A model generated the notes under the pieces. It did no database searches. It worked only from the letters and a program-made list of their open reading frames with translations, and had not been told where the DNA came from. DNA of 64,000 nucleotides from positions 3,892,001 to 3,956,000 of the forward strand of contig NZ_CP041063.1 of assembly GCF_011082085.1 (NCBI RefSeq), given 5' to 3'. The position numbers and the translations under genes were made by a program. This stretch comes from Bacillus sp. Cs-700. Its GTDB lineage: Bacteria; Bacillota; Bacilli; Bacillales; Guptibacillaceae. Positions 54,573 to 62,872 of this stretch are shown piece by piece. Position 1 is the stretch's first letter; each line of letters starts with the position of its first letter.

Positions 54573-55400
54573 ATGATTCATGAACTTGAACAAGATGAAT
54601 TCTACAAATGCAAAACGTTATTAAATGATATTGGACATCTAGAAGCAAAAGCCGTTATCGAAGGGAATAACCCTGGTCGTGTTTTTGTCGATCATCTCGA
54701 TGCCCCTAAAGCAGGGCTGATCTGGTTAGGAAATCATGACGGTTTTTTCTTTATTGGAGATGATCAAAGTGAAGTGTTTCTTCAAGAGATCAATGATTGT
54801 ATGGAAACGACAATAATTCCTGAAGCAAGGCAGCTGAACTTAACGACTTTTATTGCTATTGGAAACCATTCAAGGTGGGATAAAACAATCGAGACGCTCT
54901 TCACCGATCGTGACATGCATAAATTCAAACAACATGTGTATCGACTCGAACACCCTAAAGAGCAGCATCATCCGCCCATTAAATCCGAGTACCACGTCAT
55001 CAAAATCAGCGAAGCTCTCTTTAACGAACAGAACTATTCGATTACCAATAAACACTTCTTACAGTCTAAGTTAGCTGAATTCTGGGCTTCACCTAATGCC
55101 TTTTTTGATAAGGGAATCGGGTATGGCGTTGTCTATCAACATCAACTTGTGAGTTTGTGTTTTTCAGGATTTGTAGCTGGAAATGTTCATGGGTTAGATA
55201 TGGAAACCATGGAGGATCATCAAGGGAATAAATTAGGTCAGCTGGCAGCGTCCAGTGTGGTGAAGGAATGTGTTCATAAGGGGATGGTTCCATATTGGGA
55301 CTGTGAAGAGGCAAATCAGGCTTCGAATGCCATTGCGAGAAAGGTAGGGTTAGAGAATTTCTTTTCTTACAATGTGTATCTTTTTCCGATTGATTCCTAA
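54573..55400 (+). CDS. GNAT acetyltransferase, zwittermicin-resistance type
   Basis: I prefer ATG 54573 (MIHELEQDEFYKCKTLLNDI) behind AGGGAG. An in-frame GTG at 54546 would add nine residues. The 275-residue protein has an N-terminal extension (NPGRVFVDHLDAPKAGLIWL) and a C-terminal GNAT core (KLGQLAASSVVKECVHKGMV, then WDCEEANQASNAIARKVGLE). This matches the GNAT family that includes ZmaR-type aminopolyol resistance enzymes. The true substrate is unknown. Confidence 0.75.
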   Translation: MIHELEQDEFYKCKTLLNDIGHLEAKAVIEGNNPGRVFVDHLDAPKAGLIWLGNHDGFFFIGDDQSEVFLQEINDCMETTIIPEARQLNLTTFIAIGNHSRWDKTIETLFTDRDMHKFKQHVYRLEHPKEQHHPPIKSEYHVIKISEALFNEQNYSITNKHFLQSKLAEFWASPNAFFDKGIGYGVVYQHQLVSLCFSGFVAGNVHGLDMETMEDHQGNKLGQLAASSVVKECVHKGMVPYWDCEEANQASNAIARKVGLENFFSYNVYLFPIDS

Positions 55401-55424
55401 ATGAAAGTAAAAAGAGGTGAGTGT

Positions 55425-55889
55425 ATGGTTTCTTTACATAAAGTTCAAAAAGAAGAAGCGACGATCTTGCATAATCTCATGCAATTTTATTTTTATGAGT
55501 TTAGTAAATACTTACCAAACATGAAGGTGGGAGTTAATGGCGCCTACAAGCAAATTGAGTTAGATCATTATTGGCGCGATCAACACCAGGCATATTTTAT
55601 TAAGTTAGGTGATGAATTGATTGGTTTTGCTCTTGTAGAAATGGCCACTCTTTCAAGTCCAAACTCCATTCAGGAGTTCTTTATTATGGCTAACTATCAG
55701 GGGAATGGCTATGGAAAAGAAAGTGCGAGAAAACTGATTGCGATGTTTCCTGGGGAATGGGAGATTACTCAGATCGAAAAGAATAAGCCTGCACGTGCGT
55801 TTTGGAGAGGGTTAATTAAGGATGTAAGTGCTGATCATTTTGAGGAATATCATGAAAATGGCTTATACGTACAGAAATTTAGTATGTAG
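55425..55889 (+). CDS. GNAT acetyltransferase
   Basis: I start at ATG 55425 (MVSLHKVQKEEATIL) behind AGAGGTGAG rather than the ATG that abuts the previous stop. The 154-residue protein has the acetyl-CoA-binding segment EFFIMANYQGNGYGKESARK and KNKPARAFWRGL. It is co-oriented with the previous GNAT gene, and they may be co-transcribed. Confidence 0.8.
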   Translation: MVSLHKVQKEEATILHNLMQFYFYEFSKYLPNMKVGVNGAYKQIELDHYWRDQHQAYFIKLGDELIGFALVEMATLSSPNSIQEFFIMANYQGNGYGKESARKLIAMFPGEWEITQIEKNKPARAFWRGLIKDVSADHFEEYHENGLYVQKFSM

Positions 55890-56072
55890 ATGGATAGAAC
55901 GAGAGAGTCATCAGGTGTTTGGACTTTCAGGTGATGAATGTCATAGTTTTCGCTTCATTCAGGTGGCGACCAAGTATTATTCGCTCTGAGGTTTTTAGAG
56001 AGGATGGGGAGATTAGGAAAATGCAGAAGAAATCAAATAGTTGAGGAAGCTACTTCCTGGGGGGAGATTTAT

Positions 56073-56942
56073 TTGAGTTCAATCAGAACAATGACTAGGT
56101 CTGACATCACTAAAGTTTCCAAGCTAATCGCAGAGTTAAACAATAAGGAAGATTCGTACATTGGCTACTGTGGAACTGAAGTTGAAGAGATTGCTAACTC
56201 TTTTGTGGAAGATATAACGGATGTTCCTTATACTAAGAGTTTTGTCGTAGCTTATGAGAAAGATGAGTTGGTTGGTGTTTTAGGATTTGATGCTTCCCTA
56301 GAAAGTCAATCTGCAGAAATATGGGGGCCATTTGCGAAAGAACCTGGATGGGCCAACCAATTATGGACTGAAATGGAGAAATTACTACCTTCTGAGATAC
56401 ATCAACTCAATATGTTCACAAGTAATCACAATCGAAATCTATTAAGTTTCGCTAAGGAATTGGGATTTGCTAAACAAAGTGAGCAAACGATATTAACCGT
56501 TTCTCGTGAGGATAGGATGCAAATAAAAGCCGAACCGGTTGTGGAACTTACGGAAGAGTACTTCTCAGAGATAATACAATTACATAATGAAGCTTTTCCA
56601 GAAACCTATTATAACGGACAACAATTGATCGAGCGCCTTAGTACGAATCGAAAAGTGTTTATTATTAAAAAATCCAATCAGCTAAAAGGATACATCTATG
56701 CGGAGGCTGAACCAGCGTTTGGAGAGGCTAGCATTGAGTATATGGCCGTTAAAGACTTGGACCGAGGTAAGGGGTTTGGGAAGCAGCTAATCAATGGTGC
56801 CATTCAATGGCTATTTTCTTATGAGGATATTGCTTCCATTACGCTTTGTGTTAACGCAGCTAATGAAACAGCCATAAAATTGTATAAGAAGGTTGGTTTT
56901 GAGCACGAACATGATTTAGTATTTTTGCAGAAGAATAGGTGA
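56073..56942 (+). CDS. two-domain GNAT acetyltransferase
   Basis: TTG 56073 (MSSIRTMTRSDITKVSKLIA) has a GGGGGGAG ribosome binding site 6 bases upstream. The ATG at 56004 would add 23 basic residues without a ribosome binding site. The 289-residue protein has two GNAT-like halves: a degenerate N-terminal one, and a C-terminal one with MAVKDLDRGKGFGKQLINGA and LCVNAANETAIKLYKKVGFE. Enzymes of this double form acetylate antibiotics or peptides. The substrate is unknown. Confidence 0.8.
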   Translation: MSSIRTMTRSDITKVSKLIAELNNKEDSYIGYCGTEVEEIANSFVEDITDVPYTKSFVVAYEKDELVGVLGFDASLESQSAEIWGPFAKEPGWANQLWTEMEKLLPSEIHQLNMFTSNHNRNLLSFAKELGFAKQSEQTILTVSREDRMQIKAEPVVELTEEYFSEIIQLHNEAFPETYYNGQQLIERLSTNRKVFIIKKSNQLKGYIYAEAEPAFGEASIEYMAVKDLDRGKGFGKQLINGAIQWLFSYEDIASITLCVNAANETAIKLYKKVGFEHEHDLVFLQKNR

Positions 56943-57010
56943 TTGTTACTAGGGAACTTCTTATTATGAAGTTCTTTTTTTATATAGTGGAAATAAAATC
57001 CAGATAATTA

Positions 57011-57039
57011 TTGTATATATTGTATATAATGTATACAAT
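57011..57039 (+). promoter_or_regulatory. GntR operon promoter with embedded operator
   Basis: -35 TTGTAT (57011-57016) and -10 TACAAT (57034-57039) are spaced by 17 bases. Between and overlapping them is TTGTATATAATGTATACAA (57020-57038), a 7-bp inverted repeat with a 5-base centre. It fits a YtrA-type GntR operator. Repressor binding would block RNA polymerase directly. Confidence 0.7.
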
Positions 57040-57069
57040 AATGTTTAGATAATTGAAAGAGGTTTTTTA

Positions 57070-57447
57070 ATGAAAATTATAATTTCCAACAGTTCAAAGA
57101 CACCGATTTATCAACAGATTCACCTTCAATTAAAAGAACAAATCCTAGCAGGTGATCTGAAGTCAGGCCAGCCACTTCCATCGATGCGTCAATTGGCGAA
57201 GGATCTAAATGTTAGTCTCATAACATCTAAACGCGCTTATGAGGAACTTGAAAAAAATGGGTTCATTTATTCTATCGTTGGAAAAGGGTCATTTGTATCG
57301 GAACAAAATGAGGAAATGATGAAAGAAAGAAAAATGCAGGGGATCGAAGAGCAATTGGCGACTGCCATCAAAAATAGTAAAGACATCGGCGTCACACTAA
57401 CCGAATTAAAAGAGTTGCTGACCATTTTATATAGGGGGGAAGAATGA
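57070..57447 (+). CDS. GntR-family regulator, YtrA subfamily
   Basis: This 125-residue protein is a winged-helix domain (TPIYQQIHLQLKEQILAGDL, then MRQLAKDLNVSLITSKRAYE) plus a short two-helix tail. That is the YtrA arrangement, without a ligand-binding domain. Such repressors control the ABC exporter genes downstream and often respond to cell-wall antibiotics. The stop overlaps the ATPase start by 4 bases. Confidence 0.85.
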   Translation: MKIIISNSSKTPIYQQIHLQLKEQILAGDLKSGQPLPSMRQLAKDLNVSLITSKRAYEELEKNGFIYSIVGKGSFVSEQNEEMMKERKMQGIEEQLATAIKNSKDIGVTLTELKELLTILYRGEE

Positions 57448-58322
57448 TGCAAGATGAAAATGTTGTAGAACTCCAGCATGTCTGTAAGTCCTTTGAAGGT
57501 TTTAGCCTAAGGGATTTTTCGTTAAAGGTTAAAAAGGGATATGTGACAGGATTTATCGGTGGAAATGGTGTAGGGAAGTCTACCACAATTAAACTGATGA
57601 TGAATTTGTTACAACCTGATAGTGGATCGGTTTCTGTATTTGGATTAAATTACAAAAATCATGAAAAAGAAATTAAGCAGCGAATTGGCTTTGTATTTGA
57701 TGAAAATGTGTTCTATGAACATCTCACACTAGCTGAGATTAAAGCGATTGTGAGAAATGCATATGTGAATTGGGATGAACAGATATTCAACGAATATGTA
57801 AGTTTGTTTAACTTACCGCTAACTAAAAAAATGCAAACATTTTCAAAAGGAATGATGATTAAAGCGTCTTTAAGTATCGCATTGTCTCACCATGCGGAAT
57901 TAATTATTATGGATGAACCCACTTCAGGATTAGATCCTATTTTTCGAAGAGAACTATTAGATCTATTGCATGAACTTCTGCAAGATGGGGATAAAACAAT
58001 CTTTTTTTCCACTCATATTACATCTGATCTGGCCTCGATTGCTGATTATATAACCTTTATTCATGATGGAAAGCATATTTTCACGAAAGATTTTCATGAA
58101 ATTGAGCAGGAATATGCGATTGTAAAAGGGGGACTGGAATTACTAGATTGGGAAACAGAACAGGAATTTATAGCTGTACGAAAAATGCCTTATGGATTTG
58201 AAGCTTTAACCTCAGATAAACAACGCGCAAGGAAAATATTTGGAGAGATGGCGCTTTATGAAGCTCCATCTCTCGAAGATATCATGTATTTCACAAAGAA
58301 AGGAGAAAGATCTCTTGTTTAA
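57444..58322 (+). CDS. ABC transporter ATP-binding protein
   Basis: This 292-residue ATPase has Walker A GGNGVGKSTTIKLM, a diverged signature FSKGMMIKASLSIALS, Walker B LIIMDEPTSGLDP and the H-loop STHITSDL. It is of the exporter (YtrB/BcrA-like) type. It pairs with the membrane protein that starts 8 bases inside its 3' end. The GntR-ATPase-permease order is that of Bacillus ytr-like stress operons. Confidence 0.85.
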   Translation: MMQDENVVELQHVCKSFEGFSLRDFSLKVKKGYVTGFIGGNGVGKSTTIKLMMNLLQPDSGSVSVFGLNYKNHEKEIKQRIGFVFDENVFYEHLTLAEIKAIVRNAYVNWDEQIFNEYVSLFNLPLTKKMQTFSKGMMIKASLSIALSHHAELIIMDEPTSGLDPIFRRELLDLLHELLQDGDKTIFFSTHITSDLASIADYITFIHDGKHIFTKDFHEIEQEYAIVKGGLELLDWETEQEFIAVRKMPYGFEALTSDKQRARKIFGEMALYEAPSLEDIMYFTKKGERSLV

Positions 58323-58923
58323 CTTAATACGTAAAGATATCATCTTACTAAAAAAGACGATACTCGTATTATTGGCAATTTTATGTGTGTATTTAATCTT
58401 AGATTTTTCTATGATTTGGGTAGGAATCCTTTGTAGCATAGTGATATCAATGCAATCCTTTACCGTAGATGAAAAATCCACTATCCAACTATTGCTCAAT
58501 TCTCTCCCCTATACAAGGAAAGAGATCGTGAGTTCAAAGTATATTGTTGCCGTTCTCTTAACACTATTGATCGGTACAGTTACTTTTATTGGAAATATAA
58601 TCATCCATGGAGAAATGATTTCTTGGAAAGAACTATTGTTCATGGTTGCTGTTGTGATGTCGATTCTGTCATTCATTTTTCCTTTTTGTTATAAATTTAA
58701 AAGCAATTATCTTATGATAGCGGCAATTGGTTTATTTGCATTGTATCTACTGACAGTTACATTTTTTATCCATGATTTAAATGATCGAATGAGAGCGTTT
58801 GTTAAGTTGCTTATAACTTCCGACAATACTGTAGAATATCTTGTTATAGGGGTGTCCGTTTTCCTTTTATACATAGGTTCAGGATTTGTATCCCTCCGTA
58901 TTTATACAAAGAAATTGTTTTAA
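58315..58923 (+). CDS. ABC-2 type transporter permease
   Basis: I place the start at TTG 58315 (MFNLIRKDIILLKK) behind AAGGAG. A longer frame from 58240 lies inside the ATPase gene. The 202-residue protein has six hydrophobic segments (for example ILVLLAILCVYLILDFSMIW) and belongs to the ABC-2 permease group with soluble loops. It forms the export channel with the preceding ATPase. The substrate might be a membrane-active antibiotic. Confidence 0.75.
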   Translation: MFNLIRKDIILLKKTILVLLAILCVYLILDFSMIWVGILCSIVISMQSFTVDEKSTIQLLLNSLPYTRKEIVSSKYIVAVLLTLLIGTVTFIGNIIIHGEMISWKELLFMVAVVMSILSFIFPFCYKFKSNYLMIAAIGLFALYLLTVTFFIHDLNDRMRAFVKLLITSDNTVEYLVIGVSVFLLYIGSGFVSLRIYTKKLF

Positions 58924-58982
58924 TTACCCTTATAAAAAATTCCCATTAAGATATGAGTTCGCTTTAAATGGATTCATTATTT

Positions 58983-59022
58983 AAAGAACCTGGAAGTGCT
59001 TAGCGCTTCCAGGTTCTTTTTT
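58983..59022. terminator. strong terminator, possibly bidirectional
   Basis: AAGAACCTGGAAG (58984-58996) pairs with CTTCCAGGTTCTT (59006-59018) and continues into TTTTTT. It ends the ABC operon and may also stop the minus-strand bacteriocin precursor transcript. Confidence 0.85.
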
Positions 59023-59112
59023 CGTTGATTTATGTGATTTAGCATTAAGTGTACTTGGAATAGTTAGTCGATTTCACGATTTTGTCGTTCAGAGTTTAGG
59101 ACCTAATCTGGT

Positions 59113-59427
59113 TCAGCGACCACCGCATCTGCCGCATCCGCCACATCTTGCGGCACATCCACCACAACCTGCACATCGCGCACAACGAGCACATCCACCA
59201 CAGCCAGCACAACCGCCGCAACCTGCACAACCTCCACAGCCAGCACAGCCTACGCAGCCCGCACAGCGGAAACACCCAAAGCATACAAATCCAATTAAAC
59301 GAGTATCATTTGGATCTACATTCTGGTCTCCATTTGGATAATAATTCGCTTGCTCACAAGGAACTAACTCCTGAGCATGGTACTCTCCAACATCTAAGTG
59401 TTGAAGATCGTTTTGAAATTGATTCAT
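59113..59427 (-). CDS. heterocycloanthracin-type TOMM precursor peptide
   Basis: ATG 59427 (MNQFQNDLQHLDVGEYHAQE) lies behind GGAGGTGA. The 104-residue peptide has a leader of about 45 residues with the family motif DPNDTRLIGF, then a core from Cys49 to Cys101. In the core 18 cysteines occur in Cys-Xaa-Xaa units (CAGCGG repeats), with one four-residue step at Cys91-Cys95. Haft described this Cys-Xaa-Xaa precursor family in Bacillus as matured by SagB/YcaO/ThiF-type enzymes that may be unlinked. The matching maturation operon is 6.9 kb away on the same strand. The opposite-strand His-rich frame (59148-59519) is its shadow. Confidence 0.9.
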   Translation of the reverse strand: MNQFQNDLQHLDVGEYHAQELVPCEQANYYPNGDQNVDPNDTRLIGFVCFGCFRCAGCVGCAGCGGCAGCGGCAGCGGCARCARCAGCGGCAARCGGCGRCGGR

Positions 59428-59650
59428 TTCTGTCACCTCCATCAAACGTTCATCATGGACTGAAATCCATTTTCCTAAGCGTTTATCTTATGAAACACTT
59501 TCTTCAACACACTATGTAGATGGGCTGGGTGATGTTCCTGATGAAAGCGCGGAAAGTATGTGGACAAATTAGTAGAAACAGGGGTGATTCCGTTGAAGAG
59601 AAGCGAAGGGCTCTGTGTTGCGTTAGGTGAGGATAAAGTTTAAGGGCGTT

Positions 59651-59680
59651 AAAAAAAGCTACCCTTAACGAGTAGCTAAA
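59651..59680 (-). terminator. terminator of the 59687 VOC gene
   Basis: On the minus strand AGCTAC..GTAGCT forms a stem followed by seven T residues, starting 7 bases after the stop. Confidence 0.75.
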
Positions 59681-59686
59681 GAAATG

Positions 59687-60055
59687 TTAGTGATGTACCT
59701 GCAGTTTGTTTCCATTCGGGTCATAAAAGTGAAAAAATTGGTGTCCTTCATCTTCCTCGATCGGTTCTACTTTCACTTCTTGATCAATTAAATAGTTGTA
59801 GAGGCGATTAATGTTTGAAGTAGTCAGACCTACAGAAAATTCTGGTTCACCATTTTTGAAAAAGTGTCCTCTCGAGTGCTCGTCCGCTTCTACTAAAACG
59901 AAGAGGGGACCTTCTTCAAGCGATAAGACCGCCAAATCACCTCGATTAAATTTTAAGGTGAACTGCAAACACTCTGAGTACCAGGAAACGGACTCGCTGA
60001 GATTAACGACTGGTATTCGAATATAGTGAATACCATTAAAAAGAGAATCACTCAT
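59687..60055 (-). CDS. VOC-family protein
   Basis: I start at ATG 60055 (MSDSLFNGIHYIRIPVVNLS) behind AGGAGGAAC. A frame from 60091 is longer but lacks a ribosome binding site. The 122-residue VOC-fold protein has VSWYSECLQFTLKFNRGDLA and FHFYDPNGNKLQVHH, with metal-ligand-like His and Glu positions. It is probably a dioxygenase-like or resistance protein of unknown substrate. Confidence 0.8.
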   Translation of the reverse strand: MSDSLFNGIHYIRIPVVNLSESVSWYSECLQFTLKFNRGDLAVLSLEEGPLFVLVEADEHSRGHFFKNGEPEFSVGLTTSNINRLYNYLIDQEVKVEPIEEDEGHQFFHFYDPNGNKLQVHH

Positions 60056-60215
60056 ATTGTTCCTCCTATCGGTAGCATTTCCTACATACATTTCGTTCCA
60101 ATTTCATCATGTCCTTCAAAATGTTAGGAATATTAATAGATTTATTGATCGAATTTTGAAATAATTGGTATGGTGAAAAGCCGTTATCTCTAATAGAAAG
60201 TGCAGGCGGGTACTC

Positions 60216-60977
60216 ATGGAAAAAGAGATGAAAAGTAAAGTGGAAGAAATGATAGGGAAAATAGAGGGAATGAGTTTATTACAAGATCAGGGGTGTACCT
60301 CAGAAGTGCATCAAGTCGTCACAGAGGAAGGCAGGTATATGCTAAAAAGTTCCTATGAACGAAAATATCGAGAATGGTTAAGAAATGAAGCTGTTGTATT
60401 AGAAAAGCTAAATACGAACACAGAGATCCCCACGCCGAGCTACTATGGTTATTTTGAAGGGAAGAATAGCAGCCATCTCCTTATGTCATTTGAGAAGGGG
60501 ATAACATTAACAACTGCATTAAGAGAAGCAGAGAAGCAAGAACAACTGTCACTAATTAAGAGTTTTGGACAGTTTCTTCAACGTCTCCATGAAACGACTG
60601 TGTCTGGGTTTCATAGTAATCATTGGCTTGCTGAACAGTTAAAAAAGGCAGAAGGTTACGTAGAATCAGGCCATACTGATGGAAGTTTCGAGCTTTTGAA
60701 GAAGTTAATTTCACACCCACCTTCTAGCGTCCATCAAACGATGATACATGGGGACTGCACGACCGATAATGTGATGGTTATAAACGGAAAAGTAAGTATG
60801 TTTATTGATGTTGCGGGAATGACGATAGGCGATCCTAGGTATGATGAATCCTTAGCGATTCGAAAATGGATGAACCATCATGAATCCATAGAGGCTTTTT
60901 ACGAAGGATACCGTCGCTATAAGGTGACTAAAGAAGAGTTCGAGTATTTCAATGACGGGTTATATGAATTCTTCTAA
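60216..60977 (+). CDS. aminoglycoside phosphotransferase-family kinase
   Basis: This 253-residue protein has the APH fold: MLKSSYERKYREWLRNEAVV in the N-lobe, the catalytic loop MIHGDCTTDNVMV with Asp near residue 186, and the metal-binding FIDVAGMTIGDPRYDESLAI. It is related to enzymes that phosphorylate antibiotics, thiamine or sugars. The lack of resistance partners leaves the substrate open. Confidence 0.8.
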   Translation: MEKEMKSKVEEMIGKIEGMSLLQDQGCTSEVHQVVTEEGRYMLKSSYERKYREWLRNEAVVLEKLNTNTEIPTPSYYGYFEGKNSSHLLMSFEKGITLTTALREAEKQEQLSLIKSFGQFLQRLHETTVSGFHSNHWLAEQLKKAEGYVESGHTDGSFELLKKLISHPPSSVHQTMIHGDCTTDNVMVINGKVSMFIDVAGMTIGDPRYDESLAIRKWMNHHESIEAFYEGYRRYKVTKEEFEYFNDGLYEFF

Positions 60978-61096
60978 CCTAACTAACAATTAATTGATGA
61001 ATTAACTAAAAAAGGAACAATAGCTGCTTCCTAATCGTCATTATAATAGATAGTCAATACTGAGGAAAAAATTTCGATGTGGTGAGGAGAGTGCGT

Positions 61097-61273
61097 ATGG
61101 GAGTTTGGTATTTTTTACTCTTGTTTATTGGATTGTTTTTAGTAGGAAAAGGACTCATTGGAAGTAAACGAATTTCTTTTGTTTGTATAGGTGCACTATT
61201 GATCTTGTTCGCTCTATTTATGTTTTCACCAGGGAGTGATGAGATCATTGCTGATTTATTGAATTTGAACTGA
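61097..61273 (+). CDS. small membrane protein (58 aa)
   Basis: ATG 61097 (MGVWYFLLLFIGLFLVGKGL) follows GAGGAG. There are two transmembrane helices with a short polar loop (IGSKR) and a polar tail (SPGSDEIIADLLNLN). No family is known. The upstream GTG at 61079 gives a worse start. Confidence 0.55.
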   Translation: MGVWYFLLLFIGLFLVGKGLIGSKRISFVCIGALLILFALFMFSPGSDEIIADLLNLN

Positions 61274-61328
61274 AAGGAAAATTGAGATAAAAAACCAAGG
61301 GGCGTTACGATCCAAACGAGGTGTTAGG

Positions 61329-61892
61329 TTGAAGACAAAAGAAGATATTATGAAGCTAATCGAAAACGATGAACGAATGATGGAAATCATCAAGGTTGCA
61401 AGTCAACTGAGTTTGCCAGATTGGTGGATATGCGCGGGATTTGTCCGTTCAAAAATATGGGATACACTACACGGATTTGAAAACAGTACTGACCCGCCAG
61501 ACATTGATGTCATTTATTATGATCAAGAAGATATAAGTGAAGAAACTGAAAAAGAATTAGAAGCTGAGTTGAAGAGAATCCTTCCAGATCTACCGTGGTC
61601 CGTTAAGAATGAAGCGCGCATGCACGTGGTTAATCACATAGAACCCTATACTTCTGCAGAGGATGCCATTTCCAAGTTTCCAGAAACCGCAACGGCTCTT
61701 GGTGTCAAAATTGATAAGGATAACAATCTTATTCTTACTGCTCCTTGGGGTGTCGATGATGTGATCAATTTAGAATTGAAGCCGACACCCTTTTTTAAAG
61801 AGAGTAAAGAACGAGCTGCCATTTATAGAGAGCGAGCGATAAAGAAAAATTGGAAGGGGATTTGGGAGAAGATCGAAGTGTATCAGTTATAA
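61329..61892 (+). CDS. nucleotidyltransferase-like protein (DUF925)
   Basis: TTG 61329 follows GAGGTGTTAGG. The 187-residue protein has WICAGFVRSKIWDTLHGFEN and PPDIDVIYYDQEDISEE, with the DxD-like metal site of the nucleotidyltransferase superfamily. It ends with FFKESKERAAIYRERAIKKN. It matches DUF925 proteins annotated as nucleotidyltransferases. A tRNA or antibiotic substrate is possible. Confidence 0.75.
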   Translation: MKTKEDIMKLIENDERMMEIIKVASQLSLPDWWICAGFVRSKIWDTLHGFENSTDPPDIDVIYYDQEDISEETEKELEAELKRILPDLPWSVKNEARMHVVNHIEPYTSAEDAISKFPETATALGVKIDKDNNLILTAPWGVDDVINLELKPTPFFKESKERAAIYRERAIKKNWKGIWEKIEVYQL

Positions 61893-61990
61893 AATGCTGC
61901 TTTTAGAAGGAGGTTATTTGCGATGAGGTAGTCTCTTTTTTATTAATCTCGTAGTGAATGTTTTTAAAAAATAGGGTAGGTATTTTTATG

Positions 61991-62182
61991 CTAAAGTTTT
62001 CGGTTTCTCCCTTTACGTATACTCGGAGCCACTATGAAAAATCCACATATAAAGCCTCCAATGGAAGAACCAGTTAAAACACTCCATGTAGGAAGGTCGC
62101 CACCTAATAGTAAAGCCATCAAAATCCATACAATCGGATAGATCAATATACCTAAGAATCCCCATAGAAACCGGTTTTTCAT
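61991..62182 (-). CDS. small membrane protein (63 aa)
   Basis: I start at ATG 62182 (MKNRFLWGFLGILIYPIVWI) behind AGGAG. Two hydrophobic helices (IYPIVWILMALLLGG and SIGGFICGFFIVAPS) end in a basic tail (IRKGRNRKL). No family was recognised. Confidence 0.5.
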   Translation of the reverse strand: MKNRFLWGFLGILIYPIVWILMALLLGGDLPTWSVLTGSSIGGFICGFFIVAPSIRKGRNRKL

Positions 62183-62303
62183 ATCCAACACTCCTATTTT
62201 TTCTTCTTACATACTAGTAGCCTTCTTGATAAAGGATTAAACGAAACATAGAGTTAAACGGTCCTATACAGGAATGCTTTTTAAAAAGAAAGGTGGAATT
62301 TTA

Positions 62304-62714
62304 TTGACTTACAAGGAGAACTGTCCATTTTGTAATCCTGAAAAGGACGAGAAACAAAAGATCCTATTTGAAAATGAATCTTGCTATTTCTTACAGCATG
62401 ACGATCAACAAGATGTTTTAGAAGGCTGCGGAGTGATTGTTCCCAAGAAGCATCACGCTAACGCATTTGAATTATCGAAAGAAGAGTGGAACGACACCTA
62501 TGAACTTTTACAGCATGCAAAGACATTCCTCGATCAAACGTTTTCTCCAGATGGTTATACACTTGGTTGGAATGTGGGAGAAGTCTCCAATCAATTCATT
62601 TTTCATAGTCATCTGCATGTTATACCAAGATATAATGACGAGCCTTTGGCAGGAAAGGGATTGCGTTATTGGTTAAAGCAGCCTGAAAATAAAAGGAAAA
62701 AACCACATCAGTAG
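62304..62714 (+). CDS. HIT-family hydrolase
   Basis: TTG 62304 (MTYKENCPFCNPEKDEKQ) has AAAGGTGG upstream. The 136-residue protein carries the histidine triad HSHLHVIPRY near residue 100 and an N-terminal CPFC pair for zinc. HIT enzymes hydrolyse nucleotide-phosphate bonds such as adenosine phosphoramidates or diadenosine polyphosphates. Confidence 0.85.
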   Translation: MTYKENCPFCNPEKDEKQKILFENESCYFLQHDDQQDVLEGCGVIVPKKHHANAFELSKEEWNDTYELLQHAKTFLDQTFSPDGYTLGWNVGEVSNQFIFHSHLHVIPRYNDEPLAGKGLRYWLKQPENKRKKPHQ

Positions 62715-62829
62715 TACTTTCATTGTAAGAGGTTCGTTTATTCATAAGAGGAAGGCGTGTTTCAGTTTCAAATCCTGTTGCTGGATAGTAGAAATCCTGT
62801 CGCTGTGCCAATTAAGTTTCAATTAGATG

Positions 62830-62869
62830 AAAAGAAGTGCTAGTGAAGTTTCCACTAGCACTTCTTTTT
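62830..62869. terminator. bidirectional terminator
   Basis: AAAGAAGTGCTAGTG pairs with CACTAGCACTTCTTT around AAGTTTC, with T residues after it on both strands. It serves the HIT gene and the convergent ABC gene. Confidence 0.85.
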
Positions 62870-62872
62870 GTC

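Noticed and set aside
59113-59290. Short-period DNA repeat that could be mistaken for a CRISPR or satellite
   Set aside because: The 9-bp periodicity follows the Cys-Xaa-Xaa codons of the bacteriocin precursor; there are no unique spacers.
59148-59519. Histidine-rich plus-strand ORF with HxH repeats
   Set aside because: It is the antisense of the CXX-repeat precursor gene. The repeats arise from complementing Cys-Gly/Ala codons, and the minus-strand frame has the ribosome binding site and family leader.
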